A stretch of DNA of 64,000 nt from GCA-003244245 sp035606945 (GTDB lineage Bacteria; Actinomycetota; Actinomycetes; Mycobacteriales; Pseudonocardiaceae). The stretch covers positions 1 through 64,000 of the forward strand of contig DATNDR010000005.1 of assembly GCA_035606945.1 (NCBI GenBank). The letters are read 5' to 3'. Both the position numbers and the translations under genes were made by a program. Position 1 is the stretch's first letter. Every line of letters begins with the position of its first letter. Positions 1 through 8,090 of the stretch are shown here, piece after piece. The notes under the pieces were generated by a model that was not told the origin of the DNA, did no database searches, and was given only the letters and a program-made list of their open reading frames with translations.

Positions 1-1
1 C

Positions 2-988
2 ACCCGGGCGCTGGCCTCGGCCCGGGGAGTAGCGCGCTGCCAGGTGCGCGAACTGAGCCCGAACACAGTCTCGATCGATTTTCAACGTCGCAACCTGCTC
101 GCCGACCCGCTCCCCTGCCTGGACCTGCCCAGTCTGACCGATGTCGCGGGCACGGACATTGACCTACGACGGGTCTGGGCCGGCCGCACCGAATACGGCC
201 AAGACTGGCACGTGCCACTGGCCGGGGGTCACACTTTGGTCGCCGGGGCCAGCGGGGCAGGCAAAAACTCCGCAATGTGGTGTCCGCTGGTCTCCATCGC
301 TCCTGCCATCCGCGACGGCGTGGTCCGAGTTTCGGGAATCGACCCCAAGGGCATGGAGCTGGCCTATGGACGCCGGATCTTTGCCCGCTACGCAGTCACC
401 GGCACCGACGCGCTAGCAGTGCTCGATGACCTCGTCGACGCAATGCAGGCCCGCAAAACGGAATTCGCTGGTCAGGTGCGGACGGTGCCGGTCAGCACTA
501 AATACCCGCTGGAGCTACTCGAATTCGATGAAATCGGTGCGCTGACCAAATACATCGATCGCAAAACCCGCGACGCAATCACCGAACGAATCGCGCTATT
601 GACCACCCAGGGCCGAGCACTGGGGTTCACGGTACGCGGTTATGTCCAGGAACCCACCAAAGACACCGTCCCCGTTCGTGACCTCTTCCCCCGGCGGATT
701 TGCTTGCGAGTCTCGGCGAAGTCCCATGTCGGCATGGTGCTGGGTGACCAGGCCTATGAGCGGGGCGCATGGGCCAACCGGATCACCGAAGCCGAAGCCG
801 GCGTGGGTTACGTCTTCGGCGAAGGCATCCGCGAACCGCTGCGCATCCGGGCCGGCTGGGTTCCCGACGACACGATCAAACACCTTGAAACCTTCGTCAC
901 GGGCCCCATTAAGCACGACACCGCGGTGCTGCCCTTCCCCACCAAGCCCGCCGACCCCGACGGATCAACTCATGGGGGTGCCGCATGA
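2..988 (+). CDS. FtsK/SpoIIIE-domain DNA translocase (AICE Tra protein), 5'-truncated
   Basis: Reading frame is open to the left edge; a GTG at 44 is only an internal candidate start. The encoded part begins with a segment typical of the region just before the motor domain of AICE Tra proteins. A Walker A-type loop GASGAGKNSAMW follows, then the Walker B-like segment LLEFDEIGALT. In pSAM2-like elements this hexameric ATPase moves double-stranded plasmid DNA between hyphae. Asn instead of Ser/Thr follows the Walker lysine, with Ser next; Gly-Ser at this point is usual in the family, so loss of activity is not implied. Its stop codon overlaps the next start (ATGA). Confidence 0.85.
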   Translation, partial: TRALASARGVARCQVRELSPNTVSIDFQRRNLLADPLPCLDLPSLTDVAGTDIDLRRVWAGRTEYGQDWHVPLAGGHTLVAGASGAGKNSAMWCPLVSIAPAIRDGVVRVSGIDPKGMELAYGRRIFARYAVTGTDALAVLDDLVDAMQARKTEFAGQVRTVPVSTKYPLELLEFDEIGALTKYIDRKTRDAITERIALLTTQGRALGFTVRGYVQEPTKDTVPVRDLFPRRICLRVSAKSHVGMVLGDQAYERGAWANRITEAEAGVGYVFGEGIREPLRIRAGWVPDDTIKHLETFVTGPIKHDTAVLPFPTKPADPDGSTHGGAA

Positions 989-1380
989 CCAGCATCATTG
1001 AGCTGCTCGTGGCGACCAGCGAACACCTGGTCGCTTTCGAGTTGCCGCCAGTCGCCTCGATCTACATCAGGACCGACATATCGGCGCCGCAGGTGACCGT
1101 GCAGCTCCCCCACCGCGACCCCGCGGCAGTCGCGAAGGGACTGCTGGCCTGGGCGGACACCCTCACCCAGGTCACCGCCGAAGCCTGGCGGGTCCCCCAC
1201 GGCGACTCGATACACCTGTCGATCACCGGATCGCTGACCGCCAGTGCATCGGTCCTGGTCTATGGCGGACTACCGACTCATCGTGGCGGGCTCGGCACTG
1301 ACTTAACGCCCGGTGCGACGACGACCGTGCCGCTGGCGGCGCTGCGCTACGCGGCCACTACCCAGGAGGCCGGCGCTTGA
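985..1380 (+). CDS. Small AICE protein of unknown function
   Basis: 131 residues; ATG overlaps the stop of the FtsK-like gene by 4 nt and its own stop overlaps the Rep start, so translation is probably coupled through all three genes. No signal peptide, membrane segment or known motif is visible. The protein is mixed alpha/beta in composition, with a Thr/Ser-rich second half. Genes of this size commonly lie between tra and rep in actinomycete elements, but I do not recognise the family. Function unknown. Confidence 0.7.
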   Translation: MTSIIELLVATSEHLVAFELPPVASIYIRTDISAPQVTVQLPHRDPAAVAKGLLAWADTLTQVTAEAWRVPHGDSIHLSITGSLTASASVLVYGGLPTHRGGLGTDLTPGATTTVPLAALRYAATTQEAGA

Positions 1381-3035
1381 TGACCACCACCAGTCCTACC
1401 CAGCTGGATAGCGCACGGTTGACCCAGGCGCAGCGGGCGACCCTGCCGATCAGCGCCGACGTTGCCCAGGCGTTGGCCGAACAGCACGGCGTGTGCATCC
1501 GGCCGCTGGCCATGCGCCGTATCGACACCACCACCGGCCGCATCGACATCGTCCCCGTCCCCTGCGGATCCACCCGGCAAGACCAGTGCCCACCGTGTGC
1601 GGATAAGGCCCGGCGCTTGCGGATGGCGCAATGCCGCGAAGGCTGGCACCTCGCAGAAGAACCGGTCACCGAGCGAACCAAGCCCACCGAAGAACACCAC
1701 GCGCTGATGGCCACCCGGGCCGACCTGCTCGCCGCATACACCGAATGCAAAAACAACGGCGACCAGGACACCGCCGAGCAGATCGCCGACTCGGTCGCCG
1801 AACTCGACACCGAACTGCGCGCACTCGGGGTCCGCGGCAGACTCACCCCGCTAGATCCATCAGCCAAACCGGTCAAGCGGTCTACCCGGCGTCGCCAAGA
1901 CGCCCCGAACCTGCCGCGCCGCCCCGTCGAACGGCGCACGATCGGGCAGGTCTATGCCGGACGCTACCGACCCTCCACGTTCCTCACCCTCACTCTGGAT
2001 TCCTACGGGCGCGTCGATGCTGATGGGGCGGCAATCGATCCGGACCGGTATGACTACCGGCGAGCCGCCCGAGATGCCATCCACTTCCCGGCGTTAATGG
2101 ATCGGTTTTGGCAAAACACCCGCCGCTGTGTCGGGTGGGACGTGCAGTACTTCGGCACCGTCGAACCCCAAAAAAGGGGCGCCCCGCACTTCCACGCCGC
2201 CCTCCGCGGCACCATCCCCCGCGCCGAGCTACGGGCCATCACCGCAGCGACCTACCACCAAGTCTGGTGGCCCGCCCACGACCAGCTCGTCTATACCGGC
2301 GACCGGCTGCCTGTCTGGGACACCCGCGCCAAGGCGTTCACCGACCCGGACACCGGTACGCCGCTGTCCACCTGGGAACAAGCCTGCGCAGGCTTAACGG
2401 AGCCCTCCCATGTCGTTCGGTTTGGCGAGCAGGTGCATGTCAAAGGCATCCTGGGCGGCACCGAAGAAGCCGGACGCCACATCGGCTACCTCACCAAATA
2501 TCTATCTAAATCCATCCACCACGCTGCCGGCCTCGACGAGCACGCCACCCAGGCCCAACGGGATCACGCCCACCGGCTACACGCCGAATTGCAGATCACC
2601 CCATGCTCGCCCCGCTGTGCAGTGTGGCTCTTGTATGGGGTCCAGCCCAAGGATGCCCAACATTCCCTGACACCGGGACGCTGCAAGGGCAAAGCTCACC
2701 GACTCGAACACCTGGGCATCGCCGGGCGCCGCGTGCTGGTCTCCCGCAAGTGGTCGAACAAAGACCTGGATGATCACCGCGCCGAACGCGGCGAATTTGT
2801 TCGGCAACTGCTCCAAGCCGCCGGCATCCAACCAACCCATGGACCGCAAGACGGGCCCTACCAGTGGGAACGCCCGGCACCCAACGACCCCGACATCCCA
2901 CCCCGGCCCGTGCTGCTCCTGCAAGCCGTGGCCGAACGACAGCGATGGCAAGCCGAATACACCGCCGCCCAACTCGCCACCAGCGGCGCACCACCGACAA
3001 CAAACTGTTCGCCAATTAACGATCAAGCTGCGTGA
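1380..3035 (+). CDS. RepSA-type rolling-circle replication initiator
   Basis: About 551 residues. A Cys-rich stretch near residues 62-86 (CGST, CPPC, QCRE) looks like a zinc site. The HUH-endonuclease motif is seen as PHFHAAL near residues 270-276, and candidate catalytic tyrosines lie in HIGYLTKYLSK near 368-378. This architecture matches RepSA-family initiators, which nick a double-strand origin to start rolling-circle replication of the excised element. Start ATG 1380 overlaps the previous stop by one base (TGATG); an in-frame TTG lies three bases upstream. No origin of replication was identified in the visible sequence. Confidence 0.85.
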   Translation: MTTTSPTQLDSARLTQAQRATLPISADVAQALAEQHGVCIRPLAMRRIDTTTGRIDIVPVPCGSTRQDQCPPCADKARRLRMAQCREGWHLAEEPVTERTKPTEEHHALMATRADLLAAYTECKNNGDQDTAEQIADSVAELDTELRALGVRGRLTPLDPSAKPVKRSTRRRQDAPNLPRRPVERRTIGQVYAGRYRPSTFLTLTLDSYGRVDADGAAIDPDRYDYRRAARDAIHFPALMDRFWQNTRRCVGWDVQYFGTVEPQKRGAPHFHAALRGTIPRAELRAITAATYHQVWWPAHDQLVYTGDRLPVWDTRAKAFTDPDTGTPLSTWEQACAGLTEPSHVVRFGEQVHVKGILGGTEEAGRHIGYLTKYLSKSIHHAAGLDEHATQAQRDHAHRLHAELQITPCSPRCAVWLLYGVQPKDAQHSLTPGRCKGKAHRLEHLGIAGRRVLVSRKWSNKDLDDHRAERGEFVRQLLQAAGIQPTHGPQDGPYQWERPAPNDPDIPPRPVLLLQAVAERQRWQAEYTAAQLATSGAPPTTNCSPINDQAA

Positions 3036-3053
3036 GAGGGAGGAGGGACCGAC

Positions 3054-3296
3054 ATGGACAACGTGACTCCCCTGTGGGGCGACGTTCCACCTGAGGATCC
3101 GGTGTCGCTCAACGACTTCACCCGGGCAGATATCTACACCGTGCCGCAAGCAGCTGCGCGGCTGGGCATTAGCGCGGGTCTGGCCTACGAGCTGGTCCGG
3201 GCGGGCCACATCCCGGCCAAGCGGCTGGGTCGGCGCTGGGTGGTGCCCCGGCAGCTGTTCCACACCTGGCTCAACGACGTGCCTAAGGGGGCCTGA
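3054..3296 (+). CDS. xis: Excisionase (MerR-like winged helix DNA-binding protein)
   Basis: 80 residues with the helix-turn-helix/wing signature of excisionase-family proteins: YTVPQAAARLGIS, then LVRAGHIPAKRLGRRWVVPR, ending in a Trp-containing helix. A strong ribosome-binding site (GGGAGGAGGG) precedes the ATG. Its stop is one base before the integrase ATG, the normal xis-int arrangement. The protein is expected to bind arm sites at the attachment region and direct the integrase towards excision. Confidence 0.88.
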   Translation: MDNVTPLWGDVPPEDPVSLNDFTRADIYTVPQAAARLGISAGLAYELVRAGHIPAKRLGRRWVVPRQLFHTWLNDVPKGA

Positions 3297-3297
3297 C

Positions 3298-4503
3298 ATG
3301 TCTTTCGTATCGCGGACCCCAGAGGGCAATTACCGGGCCAACTGGCGGGAACCCTCCGGCCGACAGAAAGCCAAGACCTTCCCGACCAAGGCGGAAGCCA
3401 AGCGATTCCTTGCCGAGATCGATGCCGGCGTGTCGCGAGGCCTATACGTCGATCCGCACGCCGGCCGGCTGTTGTTCGCCACCCACGCCCGGCAATGGTT
3501 GGACAGCCGCAACGACGAGCTAACCACCAAGGCTCGCGACGCATCGATCATGCAGACCCACGTAATACCGCAGTGGGGCACCTGGCAGCTATCGAAGATC
3601 GATCACCTCTCGGTGCAGAAATGGATCACCGATCTGGGCACCCACCGCTCACCAGCGACCGTCGCCGAGGCACACCGCCTGACCTCGGCGGTACTCCGGT
3701 CAGCAGTCCGCAACCGGCTCATCGCATTCAACCCCTGCGAAGGCATCCGGCTCCCCCGGCGCCGCCGACACGACACCGCCGACCAAGTCATCAGCCGACA
3801 AGAGCTGCGCAGCAAGCTTCTCCCCGCAACACCCGACAGGTACCGCGCGATCATCGCCACGGCTGCCGGTGCAGGGCTGCGATGGGGCGAAGCCGCGGGC
3901 CTCCGTCTGGACGCACTGGATCTCAAGCGCGCCCGTCTGTCGGTGATCCGCACCGTAGTCGAGGTCGGCGGGCACACATCGTTCAAGCCCTACCCAAAAA
4001 GTAGCGCCGGCCGACGCACCGTGCCGCTACCACGCTGGTTGATGCCAATCATCAGCGAACACCTGGAGCAGTACCCAGTCCCAGCCGAAGCACCGATCTA
4101 CGCCAACGCCGTCGGCAAACCACTCCGTCGCACGCTGTTCCGCTCCCGAGTCTGGCGCCCTGCGCTGGTACGAGCAGGAATGCTCGGAACCCTCACCACC
4201 GTCGACGACAACACCGTCCGTGCCAACTGGCCTGATAGCAATGGAGCAACACTCACCAAGGAATTCGTCACCGAGCGTGAAGCCGTCATGCACATCGCCA
4301 AGTCCAGCGCTCCTGGACCACGTTTTCATGACCTCAGACATTCCTACGCCACGTGGTTGGTCGACGACGGCGTACCGGTCAACATGGTGCAGCGCGTCAT
4401 GGGACACGAACGGTCGTCCACCACCCTGGATCTCTACACCCGGCGCACCGACGATCACAGCCGCATCCTCCAGGCCCTGGATGACGACGATGACCTCTGC
4501 TGA
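3298..4503 (+). CDS. int: Tyrosine site-specific integrase
   Basis: 401 residues. An arm-binding AP2-like N-terminus (residues 1-50) is followed by a SAM-like core-binding domain (about 55-150) and a catalytic domain. The active-site set is complete: Arg195 in AGLRWGE, HDLRH at 344-348, His370 in MGHERSS and Tyr380 in LDLYTRR. An insertion of roughly 45 residues lies between the Lys region and the HxxR motif. The gene lies about 80 bp from the 3' end of tRNA-Val(CAC), as expected for the enzyme that recombines that site. Appears intact. Confidence 0.93.
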   Translation: MSFVSRTPEGNYRANWREPSGRQKAKTFPTKAEAKRFLAEIDAGVSRGLYVDPHAGRLLFATHARQWLDSRNDELTTKARDASIMQTHVIPQWGTWQLSKIDHLSVQKWITDLGTHRSPATVAEAHRLTSAVLRSAVRNRLIAFNPCEGIRLPRRRRHDTADQVISRQELRSKLLPATPDRYRAIIATAAGAGLRWGEAAGLRLDALDLKRARLSVIRTVVEVGGHTSFKPYPKSSAGRRTVPLPRWLMPIISEHLEQYPVPAEAPIYANAVGKPLRRTLFRSRVWRPALVRAGMLGTLTTVDDNTVRANWPDSNGATLTKEFVTEREAVMHIAKSSAPGPRFHDLRHSYATWLVDDGVPVNMVQRVMGHERSSTTLDLYTRRTDDHSRILQALDDDDDLC

Positions 4504-4585
4504 CGATTCGCTGACGATCAGCCGTGACCACTTGCACGAAGATCGGCGACAAGACCTCGATTAGACCTCTGAGCTGCGGAGATGA

Positions 4586-4660
4586 TGGTGGGCGATACTG
4601 GGATCGAACCAGTGACCTCTTCGGTGTGAACGAAGCGCTCTCCCGCTGAGCTAATCGCCC
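4586..4660 (-). tRNA. tRNA-Val(CAC), AICE attachment site
   Basis: Reads GGGCGATTAGCTCAGCGGGA at the 5' end on the minus strand. The anticodon loop is TTCACAC (anticodon CAC), the T-loop is GGTTCGATCC, and the 3' end is encoded as ACCA. Stems pair fully. The 3' end faces the integrase, so the attachment core is expected within the T-arm/acceptor part (about 4586-4625). A sister tRNA-Val(GAC) at 7641-7715 shares nearly the same 3' half. Confidence 0.96.
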
Positions 4661-4694
4661 TTCGCTGGCCGCGGCAGGGGATCACCATACAGGA

Positions 4695-5063
4695 TCAGGC
4701 CAGCGGCGAGCGCACCCAATCCCACTGCACACCCACCCATCCGGCGACCAGACCGAAGACGTTCACCAGCCAGAGGGTGACCACGACCAAGAGTCCAGTT
4801 CCCGCGATCACGGCTAGCCGGACGACGGGGCGCTGGCGGCGCAGCCACGCGGTCCAGGTGTCGTAGCGATCTCGCGTCCAGTGCAGGACACGCTGGGCCC
4901 ACTGGAACTCGGTTCCCAGGATCGCCAGCCCGGCGAACAGGATCAGCCAACCCGGGCCCGGATAGGGGATGGCGATGATGCCTGCGATGAGCACCGCGGC
5001 GCCCACCACGCCCACCACGATGCGATAGGCGAGATTGAGGGCTCTCCGTTGGCGCAACCGCAC
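4695..5063 (-). CDS. TIGR02611-type PGPGW transmembrane protein
   Basis: 122 residues. An N-terminal basic segment is followed by a hydrophobic helix (about 14-30), the diagnostic PGPGW motif near residue 34, a second hydrophobic stretch, a charged linker with several Trp/Arg residues, and a third helix near 82-105. The family is widespread in actinobacteria and its function is unknown. It lies between the tRNA-Val and the anti-sigma gene on the same strand as the latter, but is separated from it and may be independent. Confidence 0.8.
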   Translation of the reverse strand: MRLRQRRALNLAYRIVVGVVGAAVLIAGIIAIPYPGPGWLILFAGLAILGTEFQWAQRVLHWTRDRYDTWTAWLRRQRPVVRLAVIAGTGLLVVVTLWLVNVFGLVAGWVGVQWDWVRSPLA

Positions 5064-5131
5064 GCGGAACCGCGTGTACCGGTTCTGGTGCGTAACTGGC
5101 GCCCCGGATCGGCGGGACTTCTCCTCGACCG

Positions 5132-5932
5132 TCAGCTGGTCACCTGTCCGCTCGCTACGACGTCAGTGGGTACCGCGGGGACCCGCCGACCCGGCTCCAG
5201 GGAGATCGCGTAGGCGGTGAATCTTCCCGTCTGGGTAGCTGAGGGTACGGGATGAAGGCGGGGAACGCCCCCCGATACGTCGAAGGCCGCCAGACCAATA
5301 GGTGTTTCGCCGACCAGTCCCCACAGGACGTAGGTCTGGTCGGCCACCCGGTTGCTGGGTAGTCGGGTCGGCACCACGGCGACCTGGTTCCGGCTGGCGA
5401 GCACCATGCCCACCGCCTGACCATCCTTGGTGACCAGAGGTACCCGGGCCGCTGCCGGATCGGCGGCAGTCTGAACGGTCTCCGACATGGCGGTGACCTG
5501 GCGCTGCGCTTGGTTGAGTTGGCCGCCGAGCTGCACGACTCGAACTCCCAGCACCACACTGGCCGCCACCAGGAGAACGGCCGCCACTGCGGCCAACTCC
5601 CCGAATCGCAGCCGCGAGAGCCAGGGAACGCGTTGCACCGGCGGCGACGGCGGCGACGGTGGCGCCGCGGACGTGACCAATGGCGCTACCTTTCTGGGGC
5701 CGGTAACGCTGAGTATACGTTGCTCCAGTCCAGCGCCGGGGACCAACTCCAGAACGGAGAGTCCCAGCATGGCGCCGATCTCTTCGGACTGCCCGGCCGC
5801 GCCTGCGCACTCCGGGCACGCCGGGAGGTGCGCCGCGACCAGGGACTCCTCGGCGGGCTCCAGGGAGTGCAACGCCCATCCGACCGCCAGCTCGCGGTGC
5901 GGGCAGCGCACAGCTTCGCGCTGGTCGTTCAT
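5132..5932 (-). CDS. RskA-like anti-sigma factor
   Basis: 266 residues. The N-terminal zinc-binding anti-sigma domain shows H...H-x3-C-x2-C (HLPACPEC near residues 35-42). A Pro-rich linker and one transmembrane helix (about 112-130) follow, then an extracytoplasmic anti-sigma-K C-terminal domain. Its start overlaps the upstream sigma gene by 4 nt (ATGA), which ties it to that sigma factor as its membrane-tethered inhibitor. By family precedent, signals at the cell surface would trigger proteolysis and sigma release. The signal is unknown. Confidence 0.88.
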   Translation of the reverse strand: MNDQREAVRCPHRELAVGWALHSLEPAEESLVAAHLPACPECAGAAGQSEEIGAMLGLSVLELVPGAGLEQRILSVTGPRKVAPLVTSAAPPSPPSPPVQRVPWLSRLRFGELAAVAAVLLVAASVVLGVRVVQLGGQLNQAQRQVTAMSETVQTAADPAAARVPLVTKDGQAVGMVLASRNQVAVVPTRLPSNRVADQTYVLWGLVGETPIGLAAFDVSGGVPRLHPVPSATQTGRFTAYAISLEPGRRVPAVPTDVVASGQVTS

Positions 5933-6639
5933 CGGTTCACTTCCCTCACCATGCGAGCCTCAGCGACCAAGTCGTCCGGTCCCAATTGATCGGCCAGCAG
6001 CGAGCGAAGCCGCTGTACAGCGGTAAACATGCGGGACTTCACCGTGCCCAGCGGGACTCCAGTCAACACTGCGATCTCACGCTGAGTGTGTCCACCGAAA
6101 TAGGCCAGTGCGAGCACATGCCGTTGCTCAACCGGCAGACGATGCAACGCCGTGCGTACCTGGCTGGCCGCAACACGCGCGATGGCCGCCTGGTCGGCGC
6201 CCGGTACCGGTGTTGGCGACCAGTCCTCCCCCGCCTCCGGGGCCGCGACCGTGCGCCGACGCAGCGTGCTTTCCCGGCGCACTGCATCCACCGCTTTGTG
6301 GTGGATTAGCGTGAGCAGCCATGTGGCGAAACCTCCCCGCGACGGGTCGTAACGACCCGGGTCGCGCCAGAGCGTCAGGAACACCTCCTGCACCACGTCC
6401 TCGGCCAAGCCCTCGTCCGCACAGATGCGGCGCGCCAGGGAGTAGCAGGGCCGCCCGAAGCGCTGATAGAGCTGGGCCAGCGCCGCCCCGTCCGCTTCCC
6501 CCAGTCGTCGCACGAGCTCGGCATCAGAAGGACCCTCGGCGGGGTTCGAGGCCGGAGCGGCCGGCTCGGGTCCACCACCCCATCGATCAGGCCGGGGGCC
6601 ATTGGATCGAGCCTCATCGGCCACCAGAGGGATCCTCAC
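5929..6639 (-). CDS. ECF sigma factor (SigK-like)
   Basis: 236 residues. Region 2 is seen at about 55-115 (AEDVVQEVFLTLWR, then GGFATWLLTLIHHKAVDAVRR). Region 4 is at about 175-230 (LPVEQRHVLALAYFGGHTQREIA, VPLGTVKSRM). A disordered N-terminal tail of about 35 residues precedes region 2. The GTG at 6639 is the likely start. It is co-transcribed and translationally coupled with the anti-sigma gene. Pairing with an RskA-type inhibitor suggests the SigK/ECF19 group. It is divergent from the SsgA-family gene. Confidence 0.9.
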   Translation of the reverse strand: MRIPLVADEARSNGPRPDRWGGGPEPAAPASNPAEGPSDAELVRRLGEADGAALAQLYQRFGRPCYSLARRICADEGLAEDVVQEVFLTLWRDPGRYDPSRGGFATWLLTLIHHKAVDAVRRESTLRRRTVAAPEAGEDWSPTPVPGADQAAIARVAASQVRTALHRLPVEQRHVLALAYFGGHTQREIAVLTGVPLGTVKSRMFTAVQRLRSLLADQLGPDDLVAEARMVREVNR

Positions 6640-6868
6640 GTCGTACCTACGCCGGGCAACACCGACCGGTTCAGGTTAGATGCCTCAGGGTATTCCCGCA
6701 GACGGCGGCTGGAAGGTACGGGCAGCGACGACCTGACCGCTTGGGTGATCGTTTCTGCCCCGTCCGGGTGGTCTGTCTTAGGCATCCGGGCGTAGCTCGC
6801 CCCTTTCCGCGTCACAGCAGTCAAAGTCAATCGTTTCAGATCCGAAGGCGCAGAAAGGGGCGACAACG
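6640..6868. promoter_or_regulatory. Divergent intergenic region, sigma operon / SsgA-family gene
   Basis: 229 bp between the diverging sigma gene and the SsgA-family gene, so both promoters should be here. No convincing -35/-10 pair could be assigned by eye. The sequence AAAGGGGCGACAACG before ATG 6869 gives a clear ribosome-binding site for the rightward gene. Confidence 0.4.
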
Positions 6869-7294
6869 ATGCGTAACGACCATGTGACTCTCCGTTCATC
6901 GGCGGTCTTTGACCTTCTGGCCCCGCGCACGCCTGCAGTGCCTGTGCAGGTTGCGCTCCGTTACGACACTCGTGACCCTTACGCGATCGTGGCCGCTTTC
7001 CGCACCGGCCGGGCGGGCTGGGTCGAGTGGGTGTTCTCCCGTGATCTTCTGGCCGATGGCCTGATCGCGGAAGCAGGAGACGGTGACGTGCGCATCCGTC
7101 CGGGCGTCGGTGATCCGGAGATCGTCGTGGTGGAACTCAACTCTCCTTCTGGTCATGCTGTTTTCGAAGCCAGTGCACAGCGGCTCGCCGAGTTTCTCGA
7201 CGCCAGCTACGACATCGTGCTGCCCGGAGACGAAACCCTGTGGATGAACGTTGACCATGCGCTCGACCAGATGATCGCCAACGAACTGCCGTAG
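6869..7294 (+). CDS. SsgA-family sporulation/cell-division regulator (SsgB-like)
   Basis: 141 residues, the normal size for SsgA-like proteins. Recognised by RYDTRDPYAI near residues 34-43, the FRTG...VEWVFSRDLLADGL block at about 47-67, the GDGDVRIRPG segment and the FLDASYDIVLPGDE C-terminal block. In Streptomyces, SsgB recruits FtsZ to sporulation septa with SsgA. The gene's presence indicates a morphologically complex actinomycete. A good ribosome-binding site (AAAGGGG) precedes the ATG. Which paralogue it is cannot be settled from sequence alone, though a single conserved SsgB-like copy is usual outside Streptomyces. Confidence 0.88.
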   Translation: MRNDHVTLRSSAVFDLLAPRTPAVPVQVALRYDTRDPYAIVAAFRTGRAGWVEWVFSRDLLADGLIAEAGDGDVRIRPGVGDPEIVVVELNSPSGHAVFEASAQRLAEFLDASYDIVLPGDETLWMNVDHALDQMIANELP

Positions 7295-7307
7295 GCTCGA
7301 ACCCGGC

Positions 7308-7337
7308 TTGATCTCAAGTTCCCGGGTCGGCTAGAGT
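7308..7337 (+). promoter_or_regulatory. Putative sigma-70 promoter of the tRNA-Gly/Cys/Val operon
   Basis: TTGATC (7308-7313) and TAGAGT (7332-7337) separated by 18 bp, about 50 bp before tRNA-Gly. It is close to the consensus for the principal sigma factor of high-GC actinobacteria. No other promoter is seen between the following tRNAs. Confidence 0.55.
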
Positions 7338-7386
7338 CCTGACACGCATCGGGGCGGGGATCAGGAGTACATCCCGTCACGACCAT

Positions 7387-7459
7387 GCGGACGTAGCGCA
7401 GCTGGTAGCGCATCACCTTGCCAAGGTGAGGGTCGCGGGTTCGAATCCCGTCGTCCGCT
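7387..7459 (+). tRNA. tRNA-Gly(GCC)
   Basis: Acceptor stem GCGGACG/CGTCCGC, anticodon loop TTGCCAA (GCC), T-loop GGTTCGAATCC, discriminator T. No encoded CCA. First of three tRNAs in tandem. Confidence 0.96.
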
Positions 7460-7567
7460 CTGTGCGGCCCCCCACGCCGGGCCGCCCCTGGGGCGGGTCT
7501 GCAGTAGGCCTTTCGGAGGCGACGGGATCATCGACGTCGGCTGCGGGAAGCCTCCGGTACAAGGCGC

Positions 7568-7639
7568 GGCGGAGTGGCCGAGTGGCTTAGGCAAGGGCCT
7601 GCAAAGCCCTGTACGCGGGTTCGATTCCCGCCTCCGCCT
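7568..7639 (+). tRNA. tRNA-Cys(GCA)
   Basis: Acceptor stem GGCGGAG/CTCCGCC with discriminator T, anticodon stem AGGGC/GCCCT around loop CTGCAAA (GCA), T-loop GGTTCGATTCC. U73 and the GCA anticodon identify it as Cys. No encoded CCA. Confidence 0.95.
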
Positions 7640-7640
7640 C

Positions 7641-7715
7641 GGGCGATTAGCTCAGTGGGAGAGCGCTACCTTGACACGGTAGAGGTCACTGGTTCAATCC
7701 CAGTATCGCCCACCA
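7641..7715 (+). tRNA. tRNA-Val(GAC)
   Basis: Starts one base after tRNA-Cys. The anticodon loop is TTGACAC (GAC), the T-loop GGTTCAATCC, and the ACCA end is encoded. From the anticodon 3' stem onwards it matches tRNA-Val(CAC), the AICE target, with one visible mismatch in the T-loop. Confidence 0.96.
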
Positions 7716-8090
7716 GCACAAACACCATTGTCAACCTTCCTCGTCCGCCGCCGGCCCATCGGTGAGCGCTTCGACGAGTGGTGGCGTAGAGATTCTTCTC
7801 AGCAGCCTGGCCAGTCTGTACGTAGACCCCCCGGTAAGCCATGCGGCGACCACAACGGCCGGACGACCAGGCAGGACGCCACGCCGGGTGGTCGCGTCAG
7901 TGGCGAAATTCCGATCGCATGCATGATCACTCGCGAAGTCAGCCGACAGGAAGCAAGACATTTGCCGTCCGGTAATTCTCAAAATGATCCAATAAGAGGG
8001 ACGACGGTATAAGGCCTCCCGCCGAGGACAACCAAAACCCGGCCGGTGCTGCCGCGTGTCTGGCCGGAGGTCTCGTCGTTGATCTGTGGC
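7716..8090. other. Intergenic stretch before the transglycosylase
   Basis: 375 bp without a gene I can support. The last 120 bp are clearly lower in GC than the surroundings and probably hold the promoter of the lytic transglycosylase. I looked for a c-di-AMP (ydaO-type) riboswitch, common before actinobacterial wall hydrolases, and saw no conserved core. Weak open frames on both strands here have no recognisable domain. Confidence 0.4.

Larger units (their letters stand above)
1..4589. mobile_element. AICE (pSAM2-type integrative element), integrase-proximal part
   Basis: Five co-oriented genes in classic pSAM2/pMEA-type order: FtsK/SpoIIIE-like transfer protein, a small protein, RepSA-type initiator, excisionase and tyrosine integrase. 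They run straight into the 3' end of a tRNA-Val gene, the usual actinomycete integrative and conjugative element insertion site. Genes overlap or nearly touch, suggesting one transcript. The window starts inside the element, so the other attachment site and the remaining genes (regulator, spread proteins) are not visible. The assignment of type is secure; whether the element still moves cannot be judged from this half. Confidence 0.9.

Noticed and set aside
241..300. Inactivated Walker A in the FtsK-like protein (Asn after the P-loop Lys)
   Set aside because: Related AICE translocases carry GKGS at this point, so the position is not strictly Ser/Thr in the family; not evidence of a broken motor.
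7716..8090. Possible c-di-AMP (ydaO-type) riboswitch upstream of the lytic transglycosylase
   Set aside because: Such elements often precede actinobacterial wall hydrolases, but the conserved core sequences could not be found.
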